Below are positions 24,993-35,204 of a stretch of 64,000 nucleotides of DNA, one piece after another (the stretch's first letter is position 1; every line of letters starts with the position of its first letter). The stretch covers positions 14,954,336 to 15,018,335 of the forward strand of contig NC_083340.1 of assembly GCF_019175385.1 (NCBI RefSeq). Direction: 5' to 3'. The notes beneath the pieces were generated by a model, which was given only the letters and a program-made list of their open reading frames with translations, was not told the origin of the DNA and did no database searches. A program made the position numbers and the translations under genes. Source of the stretch: Lycium barbarum (taxonomy: Eukaryota; Streptophyta; Magnoliopsida; Solanales; Solanaceae).

Positions 24993-25462
24993 GTAAAGTT
25001 ATCACGTGACATTATTGAGAAAAACTTTAAAAAGAAATAAGTAGCATAAGAGGAGTTGGAGATTGTGATGAGCCTTACAAAATGTAATTTACTCAAGGGC
25101 AAAATAAAATGGGACAATAAATTTAAAAGTTGTACAACACATGTCAAGCTTTCGATGGGGGATGCAAGTTTGTGAGGATGACAAAACTTGGAGTGAAGTA
25201 AAACATAATCAACCAAAAAGAACTATAATCCAAAAGAAATTATCTTGGTGGCTTACCAACACGTTTTTTAAGATATGTTGACAGAAAAATCTCACTCTGC
25301 TTGTGAAATTGACAGTAGCAATATTACCTAATTCTTATTAGTTTAATACAATTTGATGACCTCGATCATCTTTTGCCGTGTTGCCTGAAGCTTTGTTGTG
25401 TAATATAAAATGAAGAAATTAGTTGACTTCTTGCTATAGTATACAAACTGACTTCCATGCAA

Positions 25463-25470
25463 TTATATAA
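25463..25470 (+). promoter_or_regulatory. Putative TATA box of the MYB gene
   Basis: TATATAA lies about 120 bp before the ATG at 25584, which leaves a leader of roughly 90 nt if transcription starts about 30 nt downstream. Confidence 0.5.
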
Positions 25471-25583
25471 ACCGTCACAATTCTCTCCATTTTTTCCCAA
25501 AATTGTACCTTTTCCGATCTTCTCATCAGTCCTTCAGAAAAATCTTTAACTTTGTAAGTACTTTTTCATTCTTTCATTTGAAA

Positions 25584-27072
25584 ATGGGGAGATATCCGCC
25601 GTCTGGCAAATTAGACAATGATTTGAAGAAAGGCCCATGGACAACTGAAGAAGATGAAAAGCTAATGGAATATATTCAAGAACATGGCCATGGAAATTGG
25701 CAATTAGTCCCCAAGAGAGCAGGCTTAAACAGATGTGGCAAAAGTTGTAGATTAAGGTGGACAAATTATCTAAGGCCTGATATTAAAAGAGGGGGTTTTT
25801 CAGAAGAAGAAGAGGAAATGATCATCAACCTTCATTCTGTTCTTGGAAACAAGTAAGACCACTCAATATCTTCCTTTTTTCTTGATATTTTCATGTTCTT
25901 AATCCATTGTTAAAAAAGAAAATCCATTGTTCCATTTTAGAGGTTAATTTCCATTGGTTGACAATATAAAATAATTCTTATACCATCAGGTCACCTAAAA
26001 GATAACTTCGGGTAAATATATAAATAAGTGGGATTAGACAACATAATTTTTTTACCATATTTCACTTGGTTCTTGATATTTTCATGATTTTAACCCATTG
26101 ATGGTACCCTTTTAAAGTTTAACTAACCTCCATATATAATGACGGTACAAAAATTAAAAAATTTTGCACTATTTAGTTACCTTTCGAATAATATCACCTA
26201 CCTACTATGAGTCTACGACATGTTAGAATACACTTGATAGTGTAAAAATTCTTCACATGTCAATATATATAAGTTAAAACTCACATTTTATAGTGGATGT
26301 AAACTATAGTACAAGTTACGGGTTCTATGCAACATGTTAAATAGTATTGCTATAGCGTAATAATTTTTTAAATTGTCGGTTGATATAAGTTAAATCCCCT
26401 TTTATATTAGTAGATTTCCGGTTTTTATTTTTGCATTAACATTATTATATATCTTCTTGTAGATGGTCAAGAATTGCAGCTCATCTTCCAGGAAGGACTG
26501 ATAATGAAATCAAGAATTTGTGGAACACCCATATCAAGAAAAAGCTTCTTAAGTCTGGGATTGATCCAGTAACACATCAACCAATAACTGATCCAAATTT
26601 GCTTCTTAGCCTTTCTAATTTGATGAATCCTTTTGAATCTGCTCTTATGTTACAAGCGGAATTGACTGAAATGGCCAAAATCCATCTTATTCAAAACATA
26701 ATTCAAGTCCTAAATTCTCCTCCATTAATTCCATCTTTAGTACAAGAAAATTTTCCCATGCAACAATTGTACAATAATTCTGCCCCATATGATCAAATCC
26801 TTACTAACGTGACAAATACAAATGAACCCTCTCCAATTTCGAATAATTCATCGGACAGTATGGTCCTAAATCGGAATATTTTGGAGAATAACATGATTAT
26901 TAATGGATTTACTAAAGTGTCTAATGTTGATAATTCAGAATATTCACTTCCAGCACTAGTTGAGCAGATTGAAATTCCAAGTTATGATATCTCAGAATGC
27001 AAGGGATTTGATGCATGGGAAAAAAGTCTGGATGATGAAGCAAATAACTCCTTCTGGCAAGATATTATTTAA
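25584..27072 (+). CDS. R2R3-MYB transcription factor (two exons)
   Basis: Exon 1 is 25584-25852 and exon 2 is 26463-27072, separated by a 610-bp phase-2 intron (GTAAG...TTGTAG). Joined, they give 292 residues plus stop. Residues 15-67 are the R2 repeat, with [10 protein letters not shown] and [20 protein letters not shown]. Residues 68-118 are R3, with [20 protein letters not shown] spanning the splice. These helix-turn-helix repeats bind DNA in the nucleus. The [DE]Lx2[RK] bHLH-contact signature is absent from R3 (EMIIN). The text after R3 ([12 protein letters not shown]) and a helical [19 protein letters not shown] segment recall the MYB9/107 and MYB53/92/93 groups linked to suberin, but that placement is tentative. 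The first intron usual for the family, inside R2, is absent. The N-terminus is MGRYPPSG rather than the common MGRSPCC. Confidence 0.93.
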
Positions 27073-28091
27073 TTTGTGTAGGTATAGACACATCATGATT
27101 GAGCTTCTATGTTAATTTGTGTAGCTTCCTAATTTTCTCAACACTCTTATCTTGTATACGTTTTAATCGACATTTTAATTTTTCTTAATTGTTGAGGATT
27201 TTACTTTTTTGTTCCCCTTATTAATTTGGTAGGGAGCGTATAATAAGGGACAAAAAGGGACGCAGCCATGGTGGTAATAATTTTGTAGTTTTGTTTTCAA
27301 TTTGTGTTCATAGTTAGTGTTGAAACTCAAAAGGCTTTACTTTTTGTATATTCCGACCAGTGTAAATTTGTAAAAGCATAATGTCTCAAAATATTATCTT
27401 GAAAAGAATGATTAAAAAGGTAGAACTGGGACTAAGAATTTTCAAGGGGCTAATGCTTCATTTGTTGGGGGTAAATTTATAAATAATCACTTTTCAGCTT
27501 ATGCAATTGAAAAATAGTCATTGTCATAGAATTTTAAATTCCGCAGGTGAAATTATTTGAAACTCCAAGACGATGTCATTGAGTTTCATCTACGAAATTT
27601 GGGACTCCATAATAGTAGATATTTTTCAAATATATGGCCGAAAAAGTGACTAGTAATTGCTATTTCTACAGTTAGTTGGGGACTATCTAGCCTTCTACAT
27701 GAATTATTCAAGGGTTTAAAGCAAAAGGATTACATATATGTTTGATATTTTAAAAAATTAAATACTAGTAATTTAGATGGTTAAGTCTATTTTATATTTT
27801 CTTGTTTTCTTATTTGACACGTAAATGACAAATCTCATGATGCCTCCAAAGCCATTGACAGAAGCAACAGTTGAACATCTACTAGTACTAATTAACAACT
27901 ATTTGTTGACTACAAAGCCAAGAGTTTAATAAAACGCACAAGTAATACTCTCCTCATCCATCGTTAACTAGTCAAATAAATTAAGTTTAACAAGTTGTAA
28001 TGACCGACTGTCAAATCTCAGAAAGGATGAATAGAGAAAAAGTATAACACCGAAAATTGAAGGGCATATGAGAAAAAGCAACAAGAAATAG
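27073..28091. other. MYB 3' flank and intergenic DNA
   Basis: Includes the likely MYB 3' UTR. No other gene or repeat recognised. Confidence 0.5.
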
Positions 28092-28096
28092 AAAAG

Positions 28097-28286
28097 TGTT
28101 ATAAAATGAAAACTATAAAATAAATACACGGAAAAAATATGTAGAGAGAATATGTAGAGAGATATCAGATTATATTCTCTTTCTTTCAATTCTACATATG
28201 GCCTCTATTTATAGAGGAAAATAAGTAGCTTAATGGCTAAGTAACTTAATGGCTAAGTAGCTTAATGGACAAACATACTCATAATA
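28097..28286 (-). repeat. Copia 3' LTR
   Basis: 190 bp; on the - strand it starts TATTATGAG and ends TTATAACA. The start is TA rather than the usual TG, and both LTR copies share this. It contains CTATAAATA on the - strand at about 28213-28205, a likely TATA box. It is preceded by the polypurine tract. Confidence 0.93.
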
Positions 28287-28300
28287 CTCCCCCTTGGATG
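28287..28300 (-). promoter_or_regulatory. Copia polypurine tract
   Basis: On the - strand CATCCAAGGGGGAG lies immediately before the 3' LTR and is the expected primer for plus-strand DNA synthesis. Confidence 0.8.
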
Positions 28301-28487
28301 TCCATTAATTAGATGATGTGCCTCGTTAAAACCTTATTAGGAAAAACCCTGTGGGAAAAAGTCCTAATGAAGGAAAAAGAGTGCACATATCTAGTAATAC
28401 GCTTTGAGAGCTGCCTCATTAAAAACCTTACCAAGAAAACCCAATGGGACAAAACTTGGTTAAGGAAAAAAGAGTACAACGCGTATT

Positions 28488-31400
28488 TCACTCCCCCTGA
28501 CGAAGACCAAGATTCAGATGTCGGAGCCTTCGCATTCCAATCTTGAATATCATCTTCTCAAGAGTTGAAGTTGGTAAAGATTTGGTGAACAAATCTGCAG
28601 GATTGTCACATGAACGGATTTGTTGCACATCAATATCACCATTCTTCTGGAGATCATGTGTGAAAAATAACTTTGGTGAAATGTGCTTCGTTCTATCCCC
28701 TTTTATAAAACCTCCTTTTAATTGAGCTATGCATGCAGCATTATCTTCATATAATACTGTGGGTATTTTTGTATCACACTTCAAGCCACATCTTTCTCTG
28801 ATGAAATGTATCACTTATCTCAACCACACACATTCTCTACTTGCTTCATGAATAGCGATTATCTCAGCATGATTTGAAGAAGTAGCAACAATGGACTGCT
28901 TTGTCGATCGCCATGATATAGCAGTACCTCCGCATGTAAACAGATAGCCTGTTTGAGATCGAGCATTATGTGGATCAGATAAATAACCTGCATCTGCATA
29001 ACCAATAAGATCTGTACTACCTTTATTAGTATAAAACAGACCCATATCGCTAGTTCCCTTCAGATATCGCAATATATGCTTAACTCCGTTCCAATGTCTT
29101 CGTGTAGGAGAAGAGCTATATCTTGCTAGCAAATTAACAGAGAACGCTATGTCAGGTCTTGTAGCGTTAGCAAGATACATAAGTGCACCAATTGCACTAA
29201 GATATGGTACTTCAGGACCAAGAAGCTCTTCATTCTCTTCTTGAGGTCGGAACGGATCTTTACTCACTTCAAGTGAGCGAACAACCATTGGAGTACTTAA
29301 AGGATGCGCATCGTCCATGTAAAATCGTTTTAAAACTTTCTCAGTATAGGCAGATTGATGGATAAAGATCCCTTTTGCGAAATGTTCAATTTGCAGACCA
29401 AGACAGAGTTTTATCTTTCCGAGATCTTTCATCTCAAATCCTTCCTTCAAATATTCAATCACCTTTTGGAGCTCTTCTGGAGTTCCAATGAGATTTATGT
29501 CATCAACATAAACAGCTAGTATAATGAACCCTGATTTTGTTTTCTTAATAAAAACACATGGACAAATGGCATCATTTATATATCCTTCATTTATCAAGTA
29601 CTCACTTAGGCGATTATACCACATGCGCCCTGATTGTTTTAAACCATATAATGATCTTTGTAATCTGATTGAATACATTTCTCGAGACTTTAAACCAAAT
29701 GCTTCAGGCATTTTATATCCTTCAGGAATTTTCATATAAATTTCATTATCAAGTGAGCCATAAAGATAAGCTGTAACCACATCCATCAGATGTATTTCAA
29801 GGGTTTCATAGACAGCTAAACCCATGAGGTATCGAAATGTTATAGCATCCATAACTGGTGAATATGTTTCTTCATAGTCGACGTCGGGTCTTTGAGAGAA
29901 TCCTTGTGCAACAAGGCGTGCTTTGTATCGCACAATTTCATTTCTCTCATTTCTTTTCCGTACAAAAACCCATTTGTGATCAACTGGTTTTACACCATTA
30001 GGCGTTTGGAATACAGGTCCAAAAACCTCACGTTTAGCAAGTGAATTCAATTCTGATTGAATTGCTTCTTGCCATTTTGGCCAATCATATCTTCGTCGAC
30101 ATTCTTCGACAGATTGAGGTTCCTGATCCTCACTGCCTTTCATAATATTTAGTGCAACATTATATGCAAAAACACTATTCACCACAATTTTCGAACGATT
30201 CAAGTTGCCCTCATCACCAGTAAAACTTAATGATAGTTCTTTACTCACTAGAGTCTCGGGTTTGCTGATTTCTTCAGGAATATCAGAATTAATCAGATCT
30301 TGTATCTCTTCATAAGATCCTTTGATAGTGTCATTCTGATCATTGTTTGTATTTCTTTTTCTAGGATTTTTATCCTTGGAGCCCAATGGCCTACCACGCT
30401 TCAGGCGTGGATGAGATTCAGAGGCTATGACACTAGTAGATTGTCCCTTTGGAACATCAATTCGAATAGGCACATTCTCTGCAGGGATATGCAACTTAGT
30501 TATTCTTTTCAAATCAGTAAATCCATCTGGCATTTGATTTGCTATTTTCTGTAAGTGGGTGATCTTCTGGATCTCCTGCTCACATATAGGGGTACGTGGA
30601 TCAAAATAAGATAGTGATGGAACTCTCCACGCAATTTCTCTTTTGATTTCTTTTCTCTCTCCCCCTAATTGGGGAAAATTTGTTTCATCAAATCGACAAT
30701 CTGCAAATCGGGCAGTGAATAAATCTCCCGTCAATGGCTCAAGATAGCGAATAATGGAGGGTGATTCAAACCCAACATATATTCCTAACCTTCTTTGGGG
30801 GCCCATCTTAGTGCGCTGTGGTGGTGCTACAGGCACATATACGGCACAACCAAAGATTCGGAGATGAGAAATATTTGGTTCATGACCAAATACTAATTGT
30901 GACGGGGAGTATTTATTATAATGAGTCGGTCTGAGACGAATAAGAGATGTTGCATGTAAGATAGCATGACCCCAGACGGTTGTAGGCAACCGTGTTTTCA
31001 TAAGTAATGGTCTTGCTATCAATTGAACACGCTTAATAAATGACTCAGCAAGGCCATTTGGGTATGAACATGTGCTACAGGATGTTCAACCTTTATCCCA
31101 ACTGATAAACAATAATCATCAAAAGCTTGGGATGTAAATTCTCCAGCATTATCAAGACGTATAGCCTTTATAGGATAATCTGGGAACTGTGCCGTTAAGC
31201 GTATTATTTGTGCCAATAATTTCGCAAACGCTAGGTTGCGAGACGATATGAGGCACACATGAGACCATCTCGAAGACGCATCTATTAGAACCATAAAATA
31301 TCTGAATGACCCACAAGATGGGTGAATAGGTCCACATATATCCCCATGTATACGATCTAGAAAAGCAGGGGATTCAATGTCAACTTTCATTGATGATGGC

Positions 31401-32023
31401 TTGGTTATCAATTTTCCCTGATGACAAGCGACACATGAAAATTCACTACTTTCAAGAATCTTCAGGTTCTTAAGTGGATGCCCATTTGAATTTTCAATAA
31501 TTCGTCTCATCATTATTGATCCAGGATGACCCATTCAGTCATGCCAAAGCACAAAAGTTCCTGAATCGTTAAACTTCTGGTTTACGATTGAGTGCGCTTC
31601 AATTGTACTAATTTCTGCATAGTACAGGCCAGAAGACAAAGTTGGTAATTTCTCCAAAACATATTTCTGGCCGGAGACATTCTTTGTCATAATGAGATAT
31701 TCATCATTTGTTTCATTTAATGTCTCGACATGATACCCATTACGGCGGATATCTTTGAAACTCAACAAGTTTCTTGGGGATCTAGAAGAGAATAATGCAT
31801 CTTCTATAACAAGTTTCGTCCCTTTAGGTAAAAATATAGTAGCTCTTCCGGAGCCTTCAATTAATTTCGAATTGCCAGAAATTGTATTAATATTTCCCCT
31901 TTTTCTACGCAAGTAAGAAAAGTATTTCTCATCTTTGAATATAGCATGCGTTGTTCCACTATCAATCACACAAATATCTTCATGATTGGTCATTGATCCA
32001 AATAATATTTGAGGATTTTCCAT
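28488..32023 (-). pseudogene. Copia pol polyprotein, broken
   Basis: Starts at the ATG at 32023. Order: protease with DSGTT (about 31960); GAG-pre-integrase region with WHD...MGHPG; integrase with the C-x2-C half of its zinc site (CVACHQGK), DICGP and RLDNAGEFTS; reverse transcriptase with the catalytic YVDD box intact; RNase H with ADAGYLSDP and SNHAEIIA. There are three lesions. An in-frame TGA at 31537-31535 falls just after WHD, where Copia proteins usually have Arg. A one-base deletion in a short A-run (T on +, 31057-31059) shifts the frame within the integrase core. An in-frame TAA at 28817-28815 sits near the RNase H end. The fragments between the lesions remain long, so the decay is recent. 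Confidence 0.93.
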
Positions 32024-32165
32024 ATATTCTTCAAAACGAAAGAATAGGCAAAGTAAACATCGAAGTAGATATTATGATTAGACAAAGTATTACACACACT
32101 TTATTTCATCTATTACTATGGAAACATAACCACATTAGCTAATACAAACGACATGTATGAAATAT

Positions 32166-33176
32166 CTAAGTTAATACAGATCCATCACCGATCAGATGAT
32201 CTATTTTCCCTTCAGGGAGTTCAAAGAAATCTGTCACATCTAGATGCATGGGCTCAACATTATCTTCAGAAATAAAATTTGCTTCGGCATCATTTTCTGC
32301 CTTTTTGAGGGAGGCTTGATATAGCTCAACTAGGTGCTTTGGCGTACGACAGGTACGTGACCAGTGCCCTTTTCCTCCACATCGGAAGCATTTATTTTCT
32401 GAATTTTTCTTTTGCACAACTTCATGCTTTTCATCCTTCCTTTTACACTGCTGGTGGTGAAGGGTATTATTTGGTGCAAGACGAGAATCATGATTAAAGT
32501 TCCTTCCTCGACCACGACCATGACCACGACTGGGGCCACGACCTCTTCCACGCCTAGAATGGCGAAAATTTGCCTCATTCACTTCAGGGAATGGGGCAGT
32601 ACCAGTGGGTCGGCTTTCATGATTTTTTATTAATAATTCATTATGTTGTTCAGCCACCAGAAGATGTGAGATTAGATCATCATATTTCTTGAACTTCATC
32701 TCTCGATATTGCTGCTGCAGGAGCATACTCGAGGCAGGAAAAGTAGAGAATGTTTTCTCCAGCATATCATTATCAGTAATATTTTCACCACATAATTTCA
32801 ATTGAGAAATAATTTTAAACATTGCAGAATTATATGCCTTAACAGATTTAAAATCTTGGAACCTTAAATGGAGCCAATCAAAACGTGCTTGTGGAAGTAT
32901 GACCATCTTCAGGTGATCATATCTATCTTTCAGATCATTCCACAGCGTAAGAGGATCTTTAACCGTGAGATATTCCATTTTCAAATTCTCATCAACATGA
33001 CGGCGGAGGAATATCATTGCCTTAGCACGATTTTGGTGTGATGCCTCATTTTTATCTTTGATGGTGTCTTCCAGACCCATCGCATTAAGGTGAATCTCGG
33101 CATCAAGAATCCAAGACATATAGCTATTGCCGGATATATCTAAGGCTACAAATTCACATTTAGTAAGATTTGCCAT
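32166..33176 (-). CDS. Copia gag
   Basis: The ATG at 33176 (MANLTKCEF) gives 336 residues. The first two thirds are the Copia-type gag (UBN2) helical region, including an LxLQDFKSV-like stretch and FSTFPASSMLLQQQYRE. A basic Arg/Gly-rich linker (RRGRGRGPSRGHGRGRGR) leads to a CCHC zinc knuckle, CFRCGGKGHWSRTC. Gag forms the particle and binds element RNA. It is separated from pol by a stop and about 140 bp of noncoding DNA. This gag frame is intact, unlike pol. Confidence 0.9.
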   Translation of the reverse strand: MANLTKCEFVALDISGNSYMSWILDAEIHLNAMGLEDTIKDKNEASHQNRAKAMIFLRRHVDENLKMEYLTVKDPLTLWNDLKDRYDHLKMVILPQARFDWLHLRFQDFKSVKAYNSAMFKIISQLKLCGENITDNDMLEKTFSTFPASSMLLQQQYREMKFKKYDDLISHLLVAEQHNELLIKNHESRPTGTAPFPEVNEANFRHSRRGRGRGPSRGHGRGRGRNFNHDSRLAPNNTLHHQQCKRKDEKHEVVQKKNSENKCFRCGGKGHWSRTCRTPKHLVELYQASLKKAENDAEANFISEDNVEPMHLDVTDFFELPEGKIDHLIGDGSVLT

Positions 33177-33240
33177 TAGTAAAGGGAAATAGAAAGTCAA
33201 TACCTTTGAGACTTTTTGAAGTATTTGCTCGAGATGACAG

Positions 33241-33258
33241 AGTCTCGTGCTGATAACG
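33241..33258 (-). promoter_or_regulatory. Copia primer-binding site region
   Basis: On the - strand CGTTATCAGCACGAGACT follows the 5' LTR end directly. TATCAG resembles the core of the initiator-Met PBS (TGGTATCAGAGC), but the match is partial, so the primer tRNA is uncertain. Confidence 0.5.
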
Positions 33259-33448
33259 TGTTATAAAATGAAAAATATAAAGTAAATACACGGAAGAAAT
33301 ATGTAGAGAGAATATGTAGAGAGATATCAGATTATATTCTCCTTCTTTCAATTCTACATATGGCCTCTATTTATAGAGGAAAATAAGTAGTTTAATGGCT
33401 AAGTAACTTAATGGCTAAGTAGCTTAATGGACAAACATACTCATAATA
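33259..33448 (-). repeat. Copia 5' LTR
   Basis: 190 bp, matching 28097-28286 with four transitions and one transversion, and no indel. Confidence 0.93.
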
Positions 33449-33453
33449 AAAAG

Positions 33454-33849
33454 CATTTTTAAGAGGGATTTTTTCACATTTGGCCGGTGGGTCCATCTTA
33501 CTGCCTAATGGCCATAAAATTTTATTTCACCGTGTGGTCATTTACCTATTTCATCTGATAAGAACCCTTCTGGCAGAAAAATAAAAAAAGCTGCGCCACA
33601 TTTTGCAGAAAACAAAAAAGAAATTATCATAAATAAATCAGAGAAGGGTGGCATAATATCATAAATTTCATGAAAGGCACAGATTACGAAGCCAAACCTG
33701 TAAGGAGGTCTCTAGATTATTCCTTTTATTTCTATAACTTTAAGTCAGTATGCAATGTGTAATCGATCTATAAGATGTGTCTAATCAATATGTGTACTTA
33801 TTAGACACTGCGTACAGCGTACATAACGGCTACAAACTATTACGACTAG
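33454..33849. other. Noncoding spacer
   Basis: Nothing recognised. Confidence 0.5.
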
Positions 33850-34245
33850 GTGTATGTTTGGTATGAAGAAAAACATTTTCTGAAAATTATTTTTCAGTTT
33901 TCTCATATTTGGTTAGTAAGATATTTTGAAAAACACTTTTTTTGGGAAAACATGTTCTTTAAGAGTAACAAAAATGACTTTTCTAGTGGGAGTAGGAAAA
34001 ACAAGTTTCATAAGTGGCCTTACAAGCTCATTGTCTCCTCACCATCTCCCAACGGCCCCCAACCCCACCCTTGACTATCCCACCCCAAACTGCCACTCCC
34101 CACCACATCCTAGCCTCGTAGTGTTTGTCCAGATTGCATATAAATGCTCTTGGGATAATAACTTTTTGTATACATACCAAACACTAGAAAAAAGTAAGGA
34201 ACTCACTTATTTTTCATGAAAAAAATTTCCATCATACCAAACACA
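33850..34245. mobile_element. MITE-like inverted-repeat element
   Basis: TGTATGTTTGGTATGA at the left pairs with TCATACCAAACACATTC at the right, and the flanking AAAACATTTTC/TTTTCATGAAAA blocks are also complementary. A lone half copy (CATCATACCAAACGCACCC) occurs near 45880. No ORF and no clear target duplication. Confidence 0.5.
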
Positions 34246-35108
34246 TTCTCGGTGTTTTTGAAACTTTGTAAAGCCAGCGAGCTAACAGTGTCAGATTTGT
34301 ACGTAAATCCAGAAATGAGGCCCAACAATACAGGCCCAAAGTCAAGTACTACATGGACTACTTGGGCTAGTTTCAAATTTTTGGACCAGGAATGGTCCCT
34401 ATTTTGTGCTGGTTTCATTTGTGTCCCTCAATAAAAATAACTTTTTCATGAGACATAAATTCATAATTTCGCATCATACTATCTTTCAAGTTATGACTTT
34501 GAAACCTTAAAGAACTTATGCCTAGCTTATACCTCGCTAGGCATAAGTTCAATTTTGAAGGGCAAAAACTAAAGACCAGTCCATTTGAAAGGTAGAATTT
34601 AAAGACCAAACCATTTGAACGTACAATTTCTTCGAATGGGTTTGGTTGTTTTTTTTGTTGGTGGGGGGGTGTATACGCGATGAACAAAGACCGAGGGCAA
34701 ATTCATTCTTTTTAACTCAAAAGAAAAGAATGTATGTGACTGACTTTTATTCTCTAATATATGAAAAGCAGTAACCTAGTTCTTACTTACTGCCAAGTTG
34801 TTTTAGAATATTATATTTAGCATGTTTCTTAGTTCTCCTTTTAAATCTTGTCCTAAAGGGCAGTGGCGGCTAAGAGAATAAGTATAATTTCAACATACAA
34901 CATGCTTTTGATCAATTTCCCTTTGATCATCCACGTTGTATGTTGTACAAGATAAAATTTATCACTCACCTCTCCAGTCAATTTTTTTGTTTAAACACAA
35001 CCGTTATCAAATGATGTCCATTATGTACTCTAACCAATTGAGCTCGATATTTTGGCCTTAAGTAACTTCTTCTATTATTAGTTTAAATGTGATTCATCAA
35101 ATATCATT
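34246..35108. other. Intergenic DNA with an old repeat fragment
   Basis: At about 34550-34625 two blocks of AAAGACCA spaced by AATTTAAAG recall the arms of the element at 22575-23395. No gene seen. Confidence 0.4.
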
Positions 35109-35112
35109 GACG

Positions 35113-35183
<71 letters not shown>

Positions 35184-35188
35184 CGTCA
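35109..35188 (+). tRNA. tRNA-Leu (anticodon UAG)
   Basis: The acceptor stem is GACGGTT paired with AGCCGTC, with one G-T pair. The D-arm contains TGGCCGAGTGGTCTAAGGC (A box). The anticodon stem CCAGA/TCTGG encloses loop TTTAGGC, giving anticodon TAG. A long variable arm (TCCGAAAGGG...) marks a class II leucine tRNA, and the T-arm has GGTTCAAATCC (B box). There is no intron and no encoded CCA. A T-run at about 35196-35204 serves as the Pol III terminator. The sequence does not resemble plastid trnL-UAG, so it is a nuclear gene. Confidence 0.95.
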
Positions 35189-35195
35189 ATTTCCT

Positions 35196-35204
35196 TTTTT
35201 TTTG
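35196..35204 (+). terminator. Pol III T-run terminator
   Basis: A run of T about 8 nt past the tRNA 3' end. Confidence 0.7.

Larger units (their letters stand above)
28092..33453 (-). mobile_element. Copia LTR retrotransposon, complete but defective
   Basis: The element spans 28097-33448 and is flanked by a 5-bp target duplication AAAAG (28092-28096 and 33449-33453). Two 190-bp LTRs differ at five positions (2.6%), which suggests insertion roughly one to two million years ago at rates commonly used for plants. On the - strand the order is 5' LTR, PBS, gag, protease, integrase, reverse transcriptase, RNase H, polypurine tract, 3' LTR. This order, with integrase before RT, defines Copia. The pol frame is broken by two stops and one frameshift, so the copy cannot make an intact Pol. 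Confidence 0.96.

Noticed and set aside
29524..30554. + strand ORFs across the Copia element
   Set aside because: They are antisense shadows of the pol frame.
35109..35188. tRNA-Leu(UAG) as a plastid insertion
   Set aside because: The sequence has the nuclear-type acceptor and D-arm rather than the plastid trnL-UAG form, and no other plastid sequence adjoins it.
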